A stretch of 64,000 nt of DNA from UBA7803 sp040219135 (GCA_040219135.1 JAVJTA010000014.1:124001-188000), one strand, 5' to 3'. Positions 8,597-17,553 are shown, numbered from the stretch's first letter. Program-made: numbers and translations. Notes: generated by a model from the sequence alone, not told the origin.

Positions 8597-9243
8597 GGCT
8601 TGAGATCCTCGTCCTCGTTGTCGCGACTGGTCAGAAACGCGAAGAACGGGCTGTTGAGTCGGGCGCCGTAGTCGAGCCACCACAGCGCCAGGGTGGCGTA
8701 GACGAAGCCGATCGAGATCACCAGGGCAATCCCGATCGCCGAAACGCCGGCACCGATCCCGATGGCGATCGCGCAGAAGATGTACAGCGTGTGCGCCGAT
8801 TCGCTGAGGGTGAAGCGGAAGCGCACCGCCGCCACGATGCCGGCCAGGCTGAACGCCAGCGCGATGCTGTTCTGCACGATCATGGCGATGCCGGCGACGA
8901 TGATCGGCAGAATGATCATGGTCTGAGCGAACGACCGATCGACCCGTTTGTCCGGCGTGGTGATGAAGTACATCCACGAGACCGGCGCCATCAGCGCGAC
9001 CGCAAACACGATGGCCAGGGCAAGACGGATCGCGTAGACGTCGCCGCCCACGGAGCGGGCGGCCGTGGCTATCACCTCGAATCGGTCGGCGCCGATATTC
9101 AGCAGCTCTTCGATCCCACCCATGGGCAGGTAGCGCTCGATGTCAGGGATGTTGGCGATGCCGAGAAAGTACACGGCCAGGCACGCCGCGTAGTACGCCG
9201 AGATGACGAACAGCGGCGCCGACACCCGCACGGACTTTCGCAT
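8593..9243 (-). CDS. DUF4956 inner-membrane protein
   Basis: 216 residues with about five or six hydrophobic helices. The conserved core IVQNSIALAFSLAGIVAAVR followed by FRFTLSESAHTLY (about residues 122-155) is characteristic of DUF4956. Members often sit beside polyphosphate polymerase-like VTC proteins or CotH-like kinases. Here the VTC gene is absent but a CotH-like gene ends the unit. The start ATG is at 9243. The four genes 9243 to 5693 overlap head to tail and are probably one transcript. The function of the family is not established. The palindrome at 9288-9303 lies 45 bases upstream and could be its operator. Confidence 0.75.
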   Translation of the reverse strand: MRKSVRVSAPLFVISAYYAACLAVYFLGIANIPDIERYLPMGGIEELLNIGADRFEVIATAARSVGGDVYAIRLALAIVFAVALMAPVSWMYFITTPDKRVDRSFAQTMIILPIIVAGIAMIVQNSIALAFSLAGIVAAVRFRFTLSESAHTLYIFCAIAIGIGAGVSAIGIALVISIGFVYATLALWWLDYGARLNSPFFAFLTSRDNEDEDLKP

Positions 9244-9287
9244 GCCTCCCCTCCCCCGGACACAGCAGCATCTTTATACCGGTCCCA

Positions 9288-9303
9288 CCTCGCCATGGCG
9301 AGG
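9288..9303. promoter_or_regulatory. Perfect 16-base palindrome between divergent genes
   Basis: CCTCGCCATGGCGAGG reads identically on both strands. It lies 45 bases from the DUF4956 start and 81 bases from the amidohydrolase start, in the 140-base divergent intergenic space. Position and symmetry suit a dimeric repressor operator. No promoter boxes can be assigned with confidence. Confidence 0.45.
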
Positions 9304-9383
9304 CGAAACCATGCCCTCGCGGAACGGTGTTGCGCCCGGTGCGACTGCGCTACGCTGGCGCCTCGACGTCGAGGAGGAGATGG

Positions 9384-11183
9384 ATGGATTTGACGGAGCA
9401 CGGCCGCGTGACCGCGGCGCCGACGCTGGCGGCCCTGGTCGCCGGCATGATCATGGCTCTGGCCGGCTGCGGCGAGAGCGGCCCGTCGCAGCAGGCCGCC
9501 GCCGAAGCGCCAGCGGATCTGATCATCGATCGGGCCAGTATCTACACGCTGAACTGGGATCAGCCCGCCGCCGACGGGACGCCGGCGGGCAACGCGCCGC
9601 ACACCGCGGACGGCTGGCAAGCCGACGCCGAAGCCGTGGCCATACGCGACGGCCGCATCGTCTTCGTCGGCAGTTCGAGCGCGGTGCAGGCCTACCGCGG
9701 CGCCGACACGGTGGTTGCCGAGGTCGATGGCGCCACGGTGCTGCCCGGCCTCGTGGACTCCCACACCCACATCTTCAACCTCGGCGCGAAGCTCAGCCGG
9801 GTCGATCTTTACGGCGTGGAGACCGAGGAGGAAGCGGTGGCCCGGGTCGAGGCTGCCGCCCGCAGCGTCCCCAAGGGCGAGTGGATCGTCGGCCAGGGCT
9901 GGGACGAGGGTGCCTGGGCGAACCGCTACCCGGACTTGTCGCTGCTGTCGCAGCGGGTACCCGACCATCCGGTGTATCTGCGCAGCCTGCATAGCTTTGC
10001 CGGCTGGGGCAACGCCATGGCGCTGGCGCGCGCGGGTATCACCGCCGACACCCAGGCGCCCGTGGGCGGGGAGATCCAGCGCTTTGCCGACGGCCGGCCG
10101 AACGGACTACTGCTGAACCGGGCGGTGCCGCTGCTCGAGGACGCGATCCCGTCCCCCGACCACGAGGAACTGAAGGACCGGGCGCGCCGCGCGTTGGCGC
10201 AGATGGCGCGCGACGGTTACGTGACCGTGCACGATGCCGGCGTCGATGCCGCGGAAATGGCGGCGCTCGAGGACCTGGAGGCAGCCGGCGAGCTCCCGAT
10301 CCGAGTCTACGCCATGCTTTCGGTACGCGACGAGACCCTTGCCCGCGACTGGCTCGAGCGCGGGCCCGATACGGACGCCGAGCGTTTTCTGGTCACCCGC
10401 TCGGTGAAAGCCTTCTACGACGGCGCCCTCGGCTCCCGTGGCGCGCGCCTGCTGGAGGACTACAGCGACCGCCCGGGGCACCGGGGAGTGAGTGGGGGCC
10501 AGTACGGATTCAACCAGCAGCTCACCGAAGCGATGATGCAGCGCGGCTTCCAGGTGGGTATCCACGCCATCGGCGACGCCGGCAACCGCGAGACCCTGGA
10601 CTTCATCGAGGCCGTGTACGAGCGTGACCCGGCAACCCGGACCCACCGCAACCGCATCGAGCACGCCCAGGTGCTGCATCCAGCGGACATCGCCCGTTTC
10701 GCCGAGCTGCAACTCGTTGCCTCCATGGAGCCGCCCCACGCGGTGGAAGACATGGCCTGGGCGGAAGAGCGTCTCGGGCCGGACCGGGTGCAGACCGCCT
10801 ATGCCTGGCGCAGTCTGCGTGAGGCCGGCGCGCATCTGACCTTCAACGCCGACAATCCCGGCTCCGACCACGACATCTTCTATGGTCTACATGCCGCCAT
10901 CACGCGGCGGGACAAACAGCGCAAACCCACCGAGGGCTGGTACCCGCAGCAGGCCGTGACCGCCGAGGAAGCCGTGCGCGCGTACACGGCCTGGTCTGCC
11001 TATGCCGCGTTCCGCGAAGACCTGACCGGCGTCATCGCCCCCGGCCGCTGGGCCGATCTCACCGTCATGGACGTCGATCCGTTCGTCCTCGGCGACTCGG
11101 CGCCCGGGGAGATCCTCGACGGCAGCATCATCATGACGGTGGTCGACGGACGCGTGATCTATCCGCCTAGCGGCGACCCTTGA
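9384..11183 (+). CDS. Amidohydrolase family 3 (YtcJ-like) lipoprotein
   Basis: 599 residues from ATG 9384, preceded immediately by GAGGAGGAG; an in-frame start 57 bases upstream lacks such a site. The N-terminus ends in the lipobox MALAGC (Cys29), so a metal-dependent hydrolase anchored in an envelope membrane is expected. The metal-site motif VDSHTHIF, the GVSGGQYGF stretch, GIHAIGD and HNRIEHAQV/MEPPHA segments match YtcJ-type amidohydrolases, which act on uncharacterised N-acyl or exoenzyme-type substrates. The 3' end overlaps the converging GT25-like gene by 17 bases. The substrate cannot be predicted. Confidence 0.85.
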   Translation: MDLTEHGRVTAAPTLAALVAGMIMALAGCGESGPSQQAAAEAPADLIIDRASIYTLNWDQPAADGTPAGNAPHTADGWQADAEAVAIRDGRIVFVGSSSAVQAYRGADTVVAEVDGATVLPGLVDSHTHIFNLGAKLSRVDLYGVETEEEAVARVEAAARSVPKGEWIVGQGWDEGAWANRYPDLSLLSQRVPDHPVYLRSLHSFAGWGNAMALARAGITADTQAPVGGEIQRFADGRPNGLLLNRAVPLLEDAIPSPDHEELKDRARRALAQMARDGYVTVHDAGVDAAEMAALEDLEAAGELPIRVYAMLSVRDETLARDWLERGPDTDAERFLVTRSVKAFYDGALGSRGARLLEDYSDRPGHRGVSGGQYGFNQQLTEAMMQRGFQVGIHAIGDAGNRETLDFIEAVYERDPATRTHRNRIEHAQVLHPADIARFAELQLVASMEPPHAVEDMAWAEERLGPDRVQTAYAWRSLREAGAHLTFNADNPGSDHDIFYGLHAAITRRDKQRKPTEGWYPQQAVTAEEAVRAYTAWSAYAAFREDLTGVIAPGRWADLTVMDVDPFVLGDSAPGEILDGSIIMTVVDGRVIYPPSGDP

Positions 11184-12033
11184 GGCGCTGCACCAGCCAG
11201 CTCAGCGGCGCACCCAGCACCACCAGCGCTTCCGCGGGCCGCATCAGCAGCGAGAGCAGCTGCTCGCGCCGGGTCGACCGCGAAAAAACGTGCTTGAGCT
11301 TCTTCTTCGGGCGATTGACCAGGGAGAAGTTGTCGCTCACGGAGACGCTCTGGGTCGCCACCATGGGAAACAGAGCATAGGTCCCGGGAAGGCAGGCGAA
11401 GGCGGCATCGAGCTGATGCCCCACCAGGGTGAACAGGTCGAGATCTTCGCGGCTGCTGAACGGGTGATCGCGCAGCCACGCCTGGAGGCGCGGGCTCGTG
11501 ACGTAGGCATGAGCGCAGGCCGACGCCGTCCTCAGCACGTTGTGGCGGATGAAGTAGCTCCACAAGGGCCAGTGACCGAGATAGAAGATGTTCCAGTCCT
11601 GCGGCAGTTCACGGATCGCGCGGCCGATGGCGCGGACGCGCCGGGGCGACAGGCGGCGCACGAACTGCACGTCATCCTCGAACACCAGCGCCGTCGCGGC
11701 GCCCTGTTCCAGTGCCAGCATCGCCACGGCGCGATGCGACTCCCAGCTGCCGATGGTGCCTTTGACCGGGTGCTTGGTCGGCCGGTAGAACACCACCTGC
11801 CGACACAACCCGACCCGATGAAATTCCGCTGACACCCGGTCGACCCGATCACCACGGCTCTTCAGAGAAATGCAGTAGACGGCGTCGAGAAACGACCAGT
11901 CGAAACCCTCGCCCGGCGGTACCGTTCCCTGGCAGTAGCGGCAGTCGTCGCGCAGCGGGCACGGGTGCTGCACCGGGCCGTCTACGGATTCGAACGGCTG
12001 CGCGGCGGCGGAAACCGTCGGAACACTGCTCAT
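11167..12033 (-). CDS. GT25-like glycosyltransferase
   Basis: 288 residues. VYCISLKSRGDRVDRV near residues 52-67, then GSWESHRAVAMLALEQG and ALVFEDDVQF, match the glycosyltransferase family 25 layout (R-x-x-R start, SH-x-A block, EDD metal motif) used in LPS core and collagen-type glycosylation. The N-terminal extension has a CPLRDDCRYC cluster that is not part of the usual family. No membrane anchor is visible, although the C-terminus is basic and amphipathic and could touch the inner membrane. It is first at the left edge of the glycan cluster; the FAD oxidoreductase lies 66 bases away on the same strand. Donor and acceptor sugars are unknown. Confidence 0.72.
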   Translation of the reverse strand: MSSVPTVSAAAQPFESVDGPVQHPCPLRDDCRYCQGTVPPGEGFDWSFLDAVYCISLKSRGDRVDRVSAEFHRVGLCRQVVFYRPTKHPVKGTIGSWESHRAVAMLALEQGAATALVFEDDVQFVRRLSPRRVRAIGRAIRELPQDWNIFYLGHWPLWSYFIRHNVLRTASACAHAYVTSPRLQAWLRDHPFSSREDLDLFTLVGHQLDAAFACLPGTYALFPMVATQSVSVSDNFSLVNRPKKKLKHVFSRSTRREQLLSLLMRPAEALVVLGAPLSWLVQRLKGRR

Positions 12034-12099
12034 GGCTACCTCGTCGTGCGGATCTGGCGCGCGCAGTGTACTGCAATCCTCCGCCCCGGACCGGCCGGG

Positions 12100-13407
12100 T
12101 CAGCCCAGCGGGCGGAAGCTGCTGCCAGCGATGAATCCATCGCGAATCGAGTCGGCGATGCCCTGGAAGATCCAGCGGCCGTAGCGACCGATCTGGTGGA
12201 TGCCCGCCTCTTCCAGCACCGCCAGCGCCTGGCGCTGCCAGATCGAGCCGGGCCAGGACCAGGTGTAGGCCACGTCGATCCAGGTCGGATGAACCACTTC
12301 GGCACCGTCGATGAACCCCCACCGCGTCAGTTCGTCCACCACCTGGCGGCCATAGGCTTCCACCTCCGCGGCGCTCGGCCGCGGCGCGTCGCCGGCGTAG
12401 GCGCGCTCGACATAAATGCTCACGCGCTCACCCGGCCGGTCCGCTGGCAGGAAGCTGTCATCGACGTTGCTGTAGAAGCCGACCCGGTGGAACCCCGCGT
12501 AGGAATACGGAATGTACAGCCAGTGATCGTCCGGGCACGCCGGACCGCGTCGGGCGCCGATGTTCAGCACCAGGACGGCCGTGTGCGGGTCCGCGGGTGC
12601 CTGGACCTCCAGTCCGGCCAGCTCCAGCGCCCGGTTCAGGGGCAGCGTGGAGAGAACGTCCCGGTAGGGTCTGCGGCCGCCGTCGGCAAGCACGACCTCG
12701 CGTCGCTCGGTGTCGAAGCCGGTGACCGGGCAGCCGTACTCCACGCGACAGCGGGCGGCCATGCGCCGCGCCAGTTCGTCCAGCCCCTGACGCGGATAGA
12801 GGAACGTGGTGTTGTAGCCTACGGCAGGCGCGTCGCTGAACGCGCCGCGCAGCGCCAGCGCCAGATCAACCGGCGACTTGTAGGGATCCTGGGGCGCGAT
12901 CCGGCGATGCAGACCGGCAGTGTAGAGGTCGTGGAACGGCCCGAAGAAGCGCTCGGTGAGGGTGGCACCGAAGCTCGTCTCGAGCCACTCGAGCATGGTC
13001 TCGACCCCGCCCCCCGGGCGCGCCATCTCCTCGAGGGCCTGCACCGCAACCGCGCGCTCGAGAAAGCGCAGATTGTTCTGGATCGGATACGGCACGTACT
13101 TGGCGGAGTCCGGGAAATACACCGACGAGCGGCGCGCATAGCGGTTCATCTCCACCAGCCGGTGGAGAAAGTTCAGCACCACGGGATCGCCACCGAAAAT
13201 CCAGTGGCCGCCGCCGATCTCGAAGCGGTACGCGTCCGCCGTTCCCGACGCCGGATCCGCGAGCGGCTCGGACTCGCCCGGACGCAGATAGTAGGACGAG
13301 CAGATTCCGCCCGGCCCGGCGACCGCCTCCAGGACCGGCAATCCGGAAGTCATGCCGGCCGCCAGACCGGTCATTCCCGCGCCCACGATCAGCGTCGTCT
13401 CCGTCAT
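12100..13407 (-). CDS. FAD-dependent amine-oxidase/protoporphyrinogen-oxidase-like oxidoreductase
   Basis: 435 residues. The dinucleotide fold starts LIVGAGMTGLAAG but is compact: the next segment reaches PVLEAVAGPGGIC after only a few residues, missing most of the usual first helix. The substrate-side motif GGHWIFGG, the YPIQNNLRFL segment and a C-terminal GRYGRWIFQGIADSIRDG resemble protoporphyrinogen oxidase/UDP-galactopyranose-mutase-like flavoproteins found in polysaccharide loci. A role in sugar or lipid modification is inferred from context. The start ATG is at 13407, divergent from the acyltransferase. YPIQ resembles UDP-galactopyranose mutase, so that activity is a reasonable alternative. 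Confidence 0.65.
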   Translation of the reverse strand: MTETTLIVGAGMTGLAAGMTSGLPVLEAVAGPGGICSSYYLRPGESEPLADPASGTADAYRFEIGGGHWIFGGDPVVLNFLHRLVEMNRYARRSSVYFPDSAKYVPYPIQNNLRFLERAVAVQALEEMARPGGGVETMLEWLETSFGATLTERFFGPFHDLYTAGLHRRIAPQDPYKSPVDLALALRGAFSDAPAVGYNTTFLYPRQGLDELARRMAARCRVEYGCPVTGFDTERREVVLADGGRRPYRDVLSTLPLNRALELAGLEVQAPADPHTAVLVLNIGARRGPACPDDHWLYIPYSYAGFHRVGFYSNVDDSFLPADRPGERVSIYVERAYAGDAPRPSAAEVEAYGRQVVDELTRWGFIDGAEVVHPTWIDVAYTWSWPGSIWQRQALAVLEEAGIHQIGRYGRWIFQGIADSIRDGFIAGSSFRPLG

Positions 13408-13557
13408 CGAGCAAAAACCCTTTATAGTCGCCGGGTGAACTCCACCCGGTCTGATCGTCAGGCGACGGCAGCGCCCGCAGGCGAGCCGGCTACCCGGAAG
13501 ACGCCGCCGCGGCGGGCGGCGACACGAATCATCAGCAGGTCAGGATCGAGCATCCCG

Positions 13558-14505
13558 GTGAATGCACCCAACCCGGTGAGAACCAGCCACCGACCGCCCT
13601 TTCGGGCCCGCTTTCTGGCGCCCCGCTACTGGGCGACGTGGCTGATTTTCGCATTGTGCGGGTTCCTCTGCGTCGTGCCAATGCGTGCGCGCAACGCCAG
13701 CGCCGCCCTGGTCCTGCGGCTGCTTCGGCGGCTGCCGAACCGGCGCCGGCACATCGCCCGGGTGAACCTGGGGATGTGCTATCCGGAACTGTCACAAGCC
13801 GAGCGCGAACGCCTGCTGCAGCGCCATGCGTTGAGCGCAGCCGCGGTGCTGCTCGACTACGGGCGCCTCATGTTCCGCTCGCCGGCGGCGCTGGACCGGT
13901 GCATCGACGTCTACGGCCTCGACAACCTGGAGACGGCAGCAGGCAGCGGCCGCGGCGTCATCGTCCTGACCCCGCACAGCACCGCGTTCGAGCAGACCGG
14001 CCAGTGGCTCAATCAGCGCCAGCCGCTGCTCGGCGTGGTGCGCCTGCACGCGGACAACGAGGTCATGGACTGGATGGTCACCCGCATGCGCACCCGCCAT
14101 GGCGCCGAAGTCGTCAGCCATCTGGCCGGCACGCTGACCCTGGTGAAAGCCGTGCGTGACGGCCGCTGGCTGTACTACCTGCCCGACGAAGATCCGGGTC
14201 CCGACGCCGGCGTGTTCGCCCCGTTTCTCGGGGTGCCCAAGGCGACGGTTGCCTCCCTCGGCCGTCTCGCCAACGCCGGCCGGGCGCTGGTGCTGCCGAT
14301 GGCCAGCGGCTACTGCCCGGAACGCGGCCGCTACTGGGTGCGGCTGCTCGAGCCGGTGGAATGGGGACCGGTCGCGGAGCCGTTTGAGGACGCAGCCCGC
14401 ACCAACCGGCTGCTGGAGCGTCTGATCGAGATCGATCCGGCCCAGTACATGTGGTCCAACAAGATCTTCCGCAGCCGGCCGGACGGCGCTCGGAAACCCT
14501 ATTGA
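13558..14505 (+). CDS. LpxL/HtrB-like lysophospholipid acyltransferase
   Basis: 315 residues from GTG 13558; an earlier GTG at 13435 would add 41 low-complexity residues and looks less likely. One N-terminal membrane segment (about 23-42) is followed by the acyltransferase HX4E box, TPHSTAFEQ (His140, Glu145). RRRHIARVNLGMCYPE and LPDEDPG also match late acyltransferases of lipid A synthesis. Expected activity is acyl-ACP-dependent acylation of a lipid A-like or other glycolipid acceptor at the inner membrane. It heads a plus-strand run: ELM1-like protein 9 bases later, then sulfotransferase and GT8-like protein. Location in a glycan cluster rather than with lpx genes suggests a cluster-specific acceptor. 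Confidence 0.82.
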   Translation: MNAPNPVRTSHRPPFRARFLAPRYWATWLIFALCGFLCVVPMRARNASAALVLRLLRRLPNRRRHIARVNLGMCYPELSQAERERLLQRHALSAAAVLLDYGRLMFRSPAALDRCIDVYGLDNLETAAGSGRGVIVLTPHSTAFEQTGQWLNQRQPLLGVVRLHADNEVMDWMVTRMRTRHGAEVVSHLAGTLTLVKAVRDGRWLYYLPDEDPGPDAGVFAPFLGVPKATVASLGRLANAGRALVLPMASGYCPERGRYWVRLLEPVEWGPVAEPFEDAARTNRLLERLIEIDPAQYMWSNKIFRSRPDGARKPY

Positions 14506-14514
14506 GATCCGCCG

Positions 14515-15615
14515 TTGAGCCTTGACTCCCCCCCAGACAGGCCGGGCAGAGTGTGGATACTCGTCGGCGACAAGGCCGGCGACAACGCGCAGATCGACAT
14601 TGTCCGCGAGCGCCTCGACGGCCCGGTCGAGTACCGGCGTCTGACGTTTCTGGCGCGCTACCAGCAGGGCAAACCCTGGTTCCGCGCTTCCCTCGACCAC
14701 GTCGACCCGGCGCGCTCGGATGCTCTGGAGCCGCCGTGGCCCGATCTCGTGATCACCATCGGCCGGCGTCCGGCGATGGCGGCGCTGTGGATCAAGCAAC
14801 GTTCGGGCGGGGCCACCCGGGTGGTCCTGTTCGGGCGCCCGAAACGCTGGCTGGATCGCTTCGACCTGGTCGTGGCGCCGACCCAGTACGCGGTACCCCC
14901 GGCGGCCAACGTGCTGCACATCACGCTGCCGCTGATGCGCGTCGAGCCGGACCGCCTGGCCGCCGCCGCGGGCGCCTGGCAGGACCGGCTGAGCGCCCTG
15001 CCGCGCCCGCTCATCGGCGTCCTGGTAGGCGGCGCCACGTTTCCCTACCGGCTCGACGCACGCACCGCGCGCGAGATCCTTTCGGCCGCCGGCGGCTATG
15101 CCGGCCCTCACGGCTCGTTGTACGTCTCGACCAGTCGGCGCACGCCGCCGGCGGCCGCCGACGCCCTCGCCGCGCACCTGCCCGCCGGCAGCCACCTGTA
15201 TCGATGGGGCACAGACGCTGGCGACAACCCGTATCCGGCGCTGCTCGCCCATGCCGACGGGTTCGTCGTCACCGGCGACAGCATTTCAATGCTCACCGAG
15301 GTCGCCCGGGTCGGCAGGCCGCTGGCGGTGTTTCCGCTGCCGCGGGACGACGGATTGCGCGCGCGCGCCGCCGCCGCGGCGGCACGGCTGACCGCGGCGG
15401 CGCCGGAACTGGCGGGAAACCGGCTGCTGGAACGCCTCGGCATCCGGCTGTTCCCGCGGGACCTCGCCCGGATCCATGAATGGCTGTTCAGCCACGGCAT
15501 GGCGGTCGCCGCCGGCACGCCGCTGCCGCGGGCGGCTACGGGTCCCGTCGCGACGGACGATGATCTCGAGGCAGTGCTCGCGCGCATCGCCGCGCTGCGG
15601 GGCGATGCGCGCTGA
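14515..15615 (+). CDS. ELM1-like (DUF1022) predicted GT-B protein, copy 1
   Basis: 366 residues from TTG 14515. The family N-terminal motif is VGDKAGDNAQ (residues 17-26), the middle motifs are PWPDLVITIGRRP and RSGGATRVVLFGRP, and the C-terminal TGDSISMLTEVARVGRPL starts near 253. These define the Mito_fiss_Elm1/DUF1022 family, named for a plant mitochondrial-fission factor but widespread in Proteobacteria, where a GT-B-like sugar-transferase fold is predicted. The TGDS-SM block is placed like a nucleotide-sugar loop. It follows the acyltransferase by 9 bases. Two divergent paralogues occur at 17569-18681 and 26652-27842. The enzymatic role is inferred. Confidence 0.82.
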   Translation: MSLDSPPDRPGRVWILVGDKAGDNAQIDIVRERLDGPVEYRRLTFLARYQQGKPWFRASLDHVDPARSDALEPPWPDLVITIGRRPAMAALWIKQRSGGATRVVLFGRPKRWLDRFDLVVAPTQYAVPPAANVLHITLPLMRVEPDRLAAAAGAWQDRLSALPRPLIGVLVGGATFPYRLDARTAREILSAAGGYAGPHGSLYVSTSRRTPPAAADALAAHLPAGSHLYRWGTDAGDNPYPALLAHADGFVVTGDSISMLTEVARVGRPLAVFPLPRDDGLRARAAAAAARLTAAAPELAGNRLLERLGIRLFPRDLARIHEWLFSHGMAVAAGTPLPRAATGPVATDDDLEAVLARIAALRGDAR

Positions 15616-15712
15616 CGCCACGACGCTGCTTCCCGTGCATCCGCTCGCTGGTCTGCCTCCCACGCAGCCCGTAGAATGCGGGCGCACGCCAACCCGCGAC
15701 CATGCAGTCTCC

Positions 15713-16606
15713 ATGTCACAGTTGCAGCGCGTATTCGAGCACAGCTTCCGGGTACTCCCGTCCGGCCGCCGCTACCAGGCGGAGCGCCGGGTGCGCGGCT
15801 GGTTCGAGATGCGCCGACTGAAGCGCGCGGACTGCGTGATCGTCTCGTTTGGCAAGAGCGGCCGAACCTGGGTGCGGGTCATGCTGTCGCGTCTCTACCA
15901 GCTCGAGTACGGGCTCCCATCCGATACCCTGCTGGAATTCGACAACTACCACCGCGCCGATGCCCGGGCACCGCGGGTCCTGTTCACCCACGACAACTAC
16001 CTGCGCGACTACACCGGCGACGCGCATTCCAAGCGCGTCTACCGGAACGAACACGTGGTGCTGCTGGTCCGGCACCCGGCCGATGTGACCATGTCGCAGT
16101 ACTTCCAGTGGAAGCACCGCATGCGTCCCCACAAGATCGCCCTGAACGACTACCCGGCCGTGGACAGCGCGCTCACGCCCTACGCGTTCATGATGGGCCC
16201 GAGCGGGCTCGCCAAGGTGATCGCCTTCCTGAACGAATGGGCCGACGGTCTCGAGGAGATCACCGACGGCATCGTCATCCGCTACGAGGACCTGCGGGCC
16301 GACACCGCGCGCGAGCTGGCGCGGCTGGCCGGGTTCCTCGGGCTCGAACCCGCGGCCGCGCGCATCGATGAGGTCGTCGAGTACGCGTCCGTTGCTAACA
16401 TGAAGCAGCGTGAGGCGCAGGCGCAGTCGGGCAGTGACCGGCTACGCGCCGCGGATCCCGGCAATCCGGACAGCTACAAAACCCGACGCGCCAAGGTCGG
16501 CGGCTACCGGGACTACTTCGACGACGAACAGATCGCCGCCATCGACCGGACCGTGGCCGCCGAGCTGAATCCACGCTTCGGCTATCCCAGCGGCGACAGC
16601 AGATGA
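15713..16606 (+). CDS. PAPS-dependent sulfotransferase
   Basis: 297 residues from ATG 15713. The 5'-phosphosulfate loop is SFGKSGRTW (45-53), the putative catalytic His is in FTHDNY (His93), and the 3'-phosphate site LLVRHPADVTMSQY has Arg120 and Ser128. The C-terminal KVGGYRDYF resembles the family's KxGxxxDW-type PAPS loop. It should move sulfate from PAPS to a hydroxyl of a glycan, lipid or small molecule. The next gene starts inside its stop codon (ATGA), so sulfation and glycosylation are probably coupled. The longer open frame upstream runs into ELM1 copy 1 and lacks a ribosome site. No PAPS synthesis genes are in the window. Confidence 0.85.
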   Translation: MSQLQRVFEHSFRVLPSGRRYQAERRVRGWFEMRRLKRADCVIVSFGKSGRTWVRVMLSRLYQLEYGLPSDTLLEFDNYHRADARAPRVLFTHDNYLRDYTGDAHSKRVYRNEHVVLLVRHPADVTMSQYFQWKHRMRPHKIALNDYPAVDSALTPYAFMMGPSGLAKVIAFLNEWADGLEEITDGIVIRYEDLRADTARELARLAGFLGLEPAAARIDEVVEYASVANMKQREAQAQSGSDRLRAADPGNPDSYKTRRAKVGGYRDYFDDEQIAAIDRTVAAELNPRFGYPSGDSR

Positions 16607-17553
16607 GGCCGGAACCCATGCAGCACTGCGTATTCATTCACGCCAATCCGAAGCAGATCGTCGGCGCCATCGTCGCCCGCCACGCGCTGAAGCGGAACTC
16701 CGCCAACGCCGACCGTTTCGACGTGCGCATCCTGAACACGGAAGAGCATCCGTTCTTCGCGGAGCACGAGGGCAGGCTGTACTTGAGGGACGGCGATCAG
16801 CGGGTATGGCTCAACGACGATCTGCAGTCGTTCACGCCGCTGCGCTTCATGCCGCCGGAGCTGATGGGCTACCAGGGTCGAGCCGTTGTCATCGACCCGG
16901 ACATTTTCGCCGTCGCCGACATCTGGGAGCTGCTCTCCCGCGATATGCAGGGCAAGGCGATTCTCTGCCGTGAACGTTCCGGCCCGAAAGGCGTGGTCGA
17001 TCGCTGCATGGCATCCAGCGTGATGCTGCTGGACTGCGCCAGACTCACTCACTGGCGCTGCGAAGAGCAGTTCCGCGCCATGTTCCGCTCAGAGCTCGAC
17101 TACCACGACTGGATCTGCCTGAAGACAGAAGACCGCGCCACCGTCGGTGCGTTCGAAAACGAGTGGAACGATTTCGACCGCCTCACGGTACGGACCAAGA
17201 TGCTGCACACCACCCGGCGCAAGACCCAGCCATGGAAGACCGGTCTGCCCGTGGACTGGCGCCCGGCGGAGCGATTCCGGCTGTTTCCGCCCATCGGCTG
17301 GCTGATGCGCGCGCGGCGCCGACTGTTCGGCGAGTACGCGTTCCTGGGCAACTACAAGCGCCACCCGGACCGCAATCAGGAACTGCTGTTCTTCGGCCTG
17401 CTGCGTGAATGCGTCGAATCCGGCGAGATCACCCTGGCCATGCTCGAAGAGGAAATGGCGAGAAACCACGTGCGCCACGATGCGCTGGCGCTGGTCGACG
17501 CGGCGCCACCCCTGGCACCGGCGCCGAACTTCCCCCTGCCGCTGGTCAATTGA
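16603..17553 (+). CDS. GT8-like glycosyltransferase
   Basis: 316 residues; the ATG at 16603 overlaps the sulfotransferase stop, and a second ATG (codon 6) is possible. The core LMGYQGRAVVIDPDIFAVADI carries a DxD-type metal motif (DPD, 98-100), and the downstream KMLHTTRRKTQPWKTG resembles the HxxG-x-KPW end block of GT8 enzymes. The same two blocks appear in the N-terminal half of the 19971-21422 protein, so the two are probably related. The C-terminal third is charged and has no clear domain. Predicted cytosolic transferase using a nucleotide sugar. Donor and acceptor are not identifiable. Confidence 0.65.
   Translation: MRPEPMQHCVFIHANPKQIVGAIVARHALKRNSANADRFDVRILNTEEHPFFAEHEGRLYLRDGDQRVWLNDDLQSFTPLRFMPPELMGYQGRAVVIDPDIFAVADIWELLSRDMQGKAILCRERSGPKGVVDRCMASSVMLLDCARLTHWRCEEQFRAMFRSELDYHDWICLKTEDRATVGAFENEWNDFDRLTVRTKMLHTTRRKTQPWKTGLPVDWRPAERFRLFPPIGWLMRARRRLFGEYAFLGNYKRHPDRNQELLFFGLLRECVESGEITLAMLEEEMARNHVRHDALALVDAAPPLAPAPNFPLPLVN

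Noticed and set aside
11965..13557. Plus-strand open frame extending upstream of the acyltransferase
   Set aside because: It is antisense to the FAD oxidoreductase gene, shows no family signal and reads as composition noise; the acyltransferase start near 13558 is preferred.
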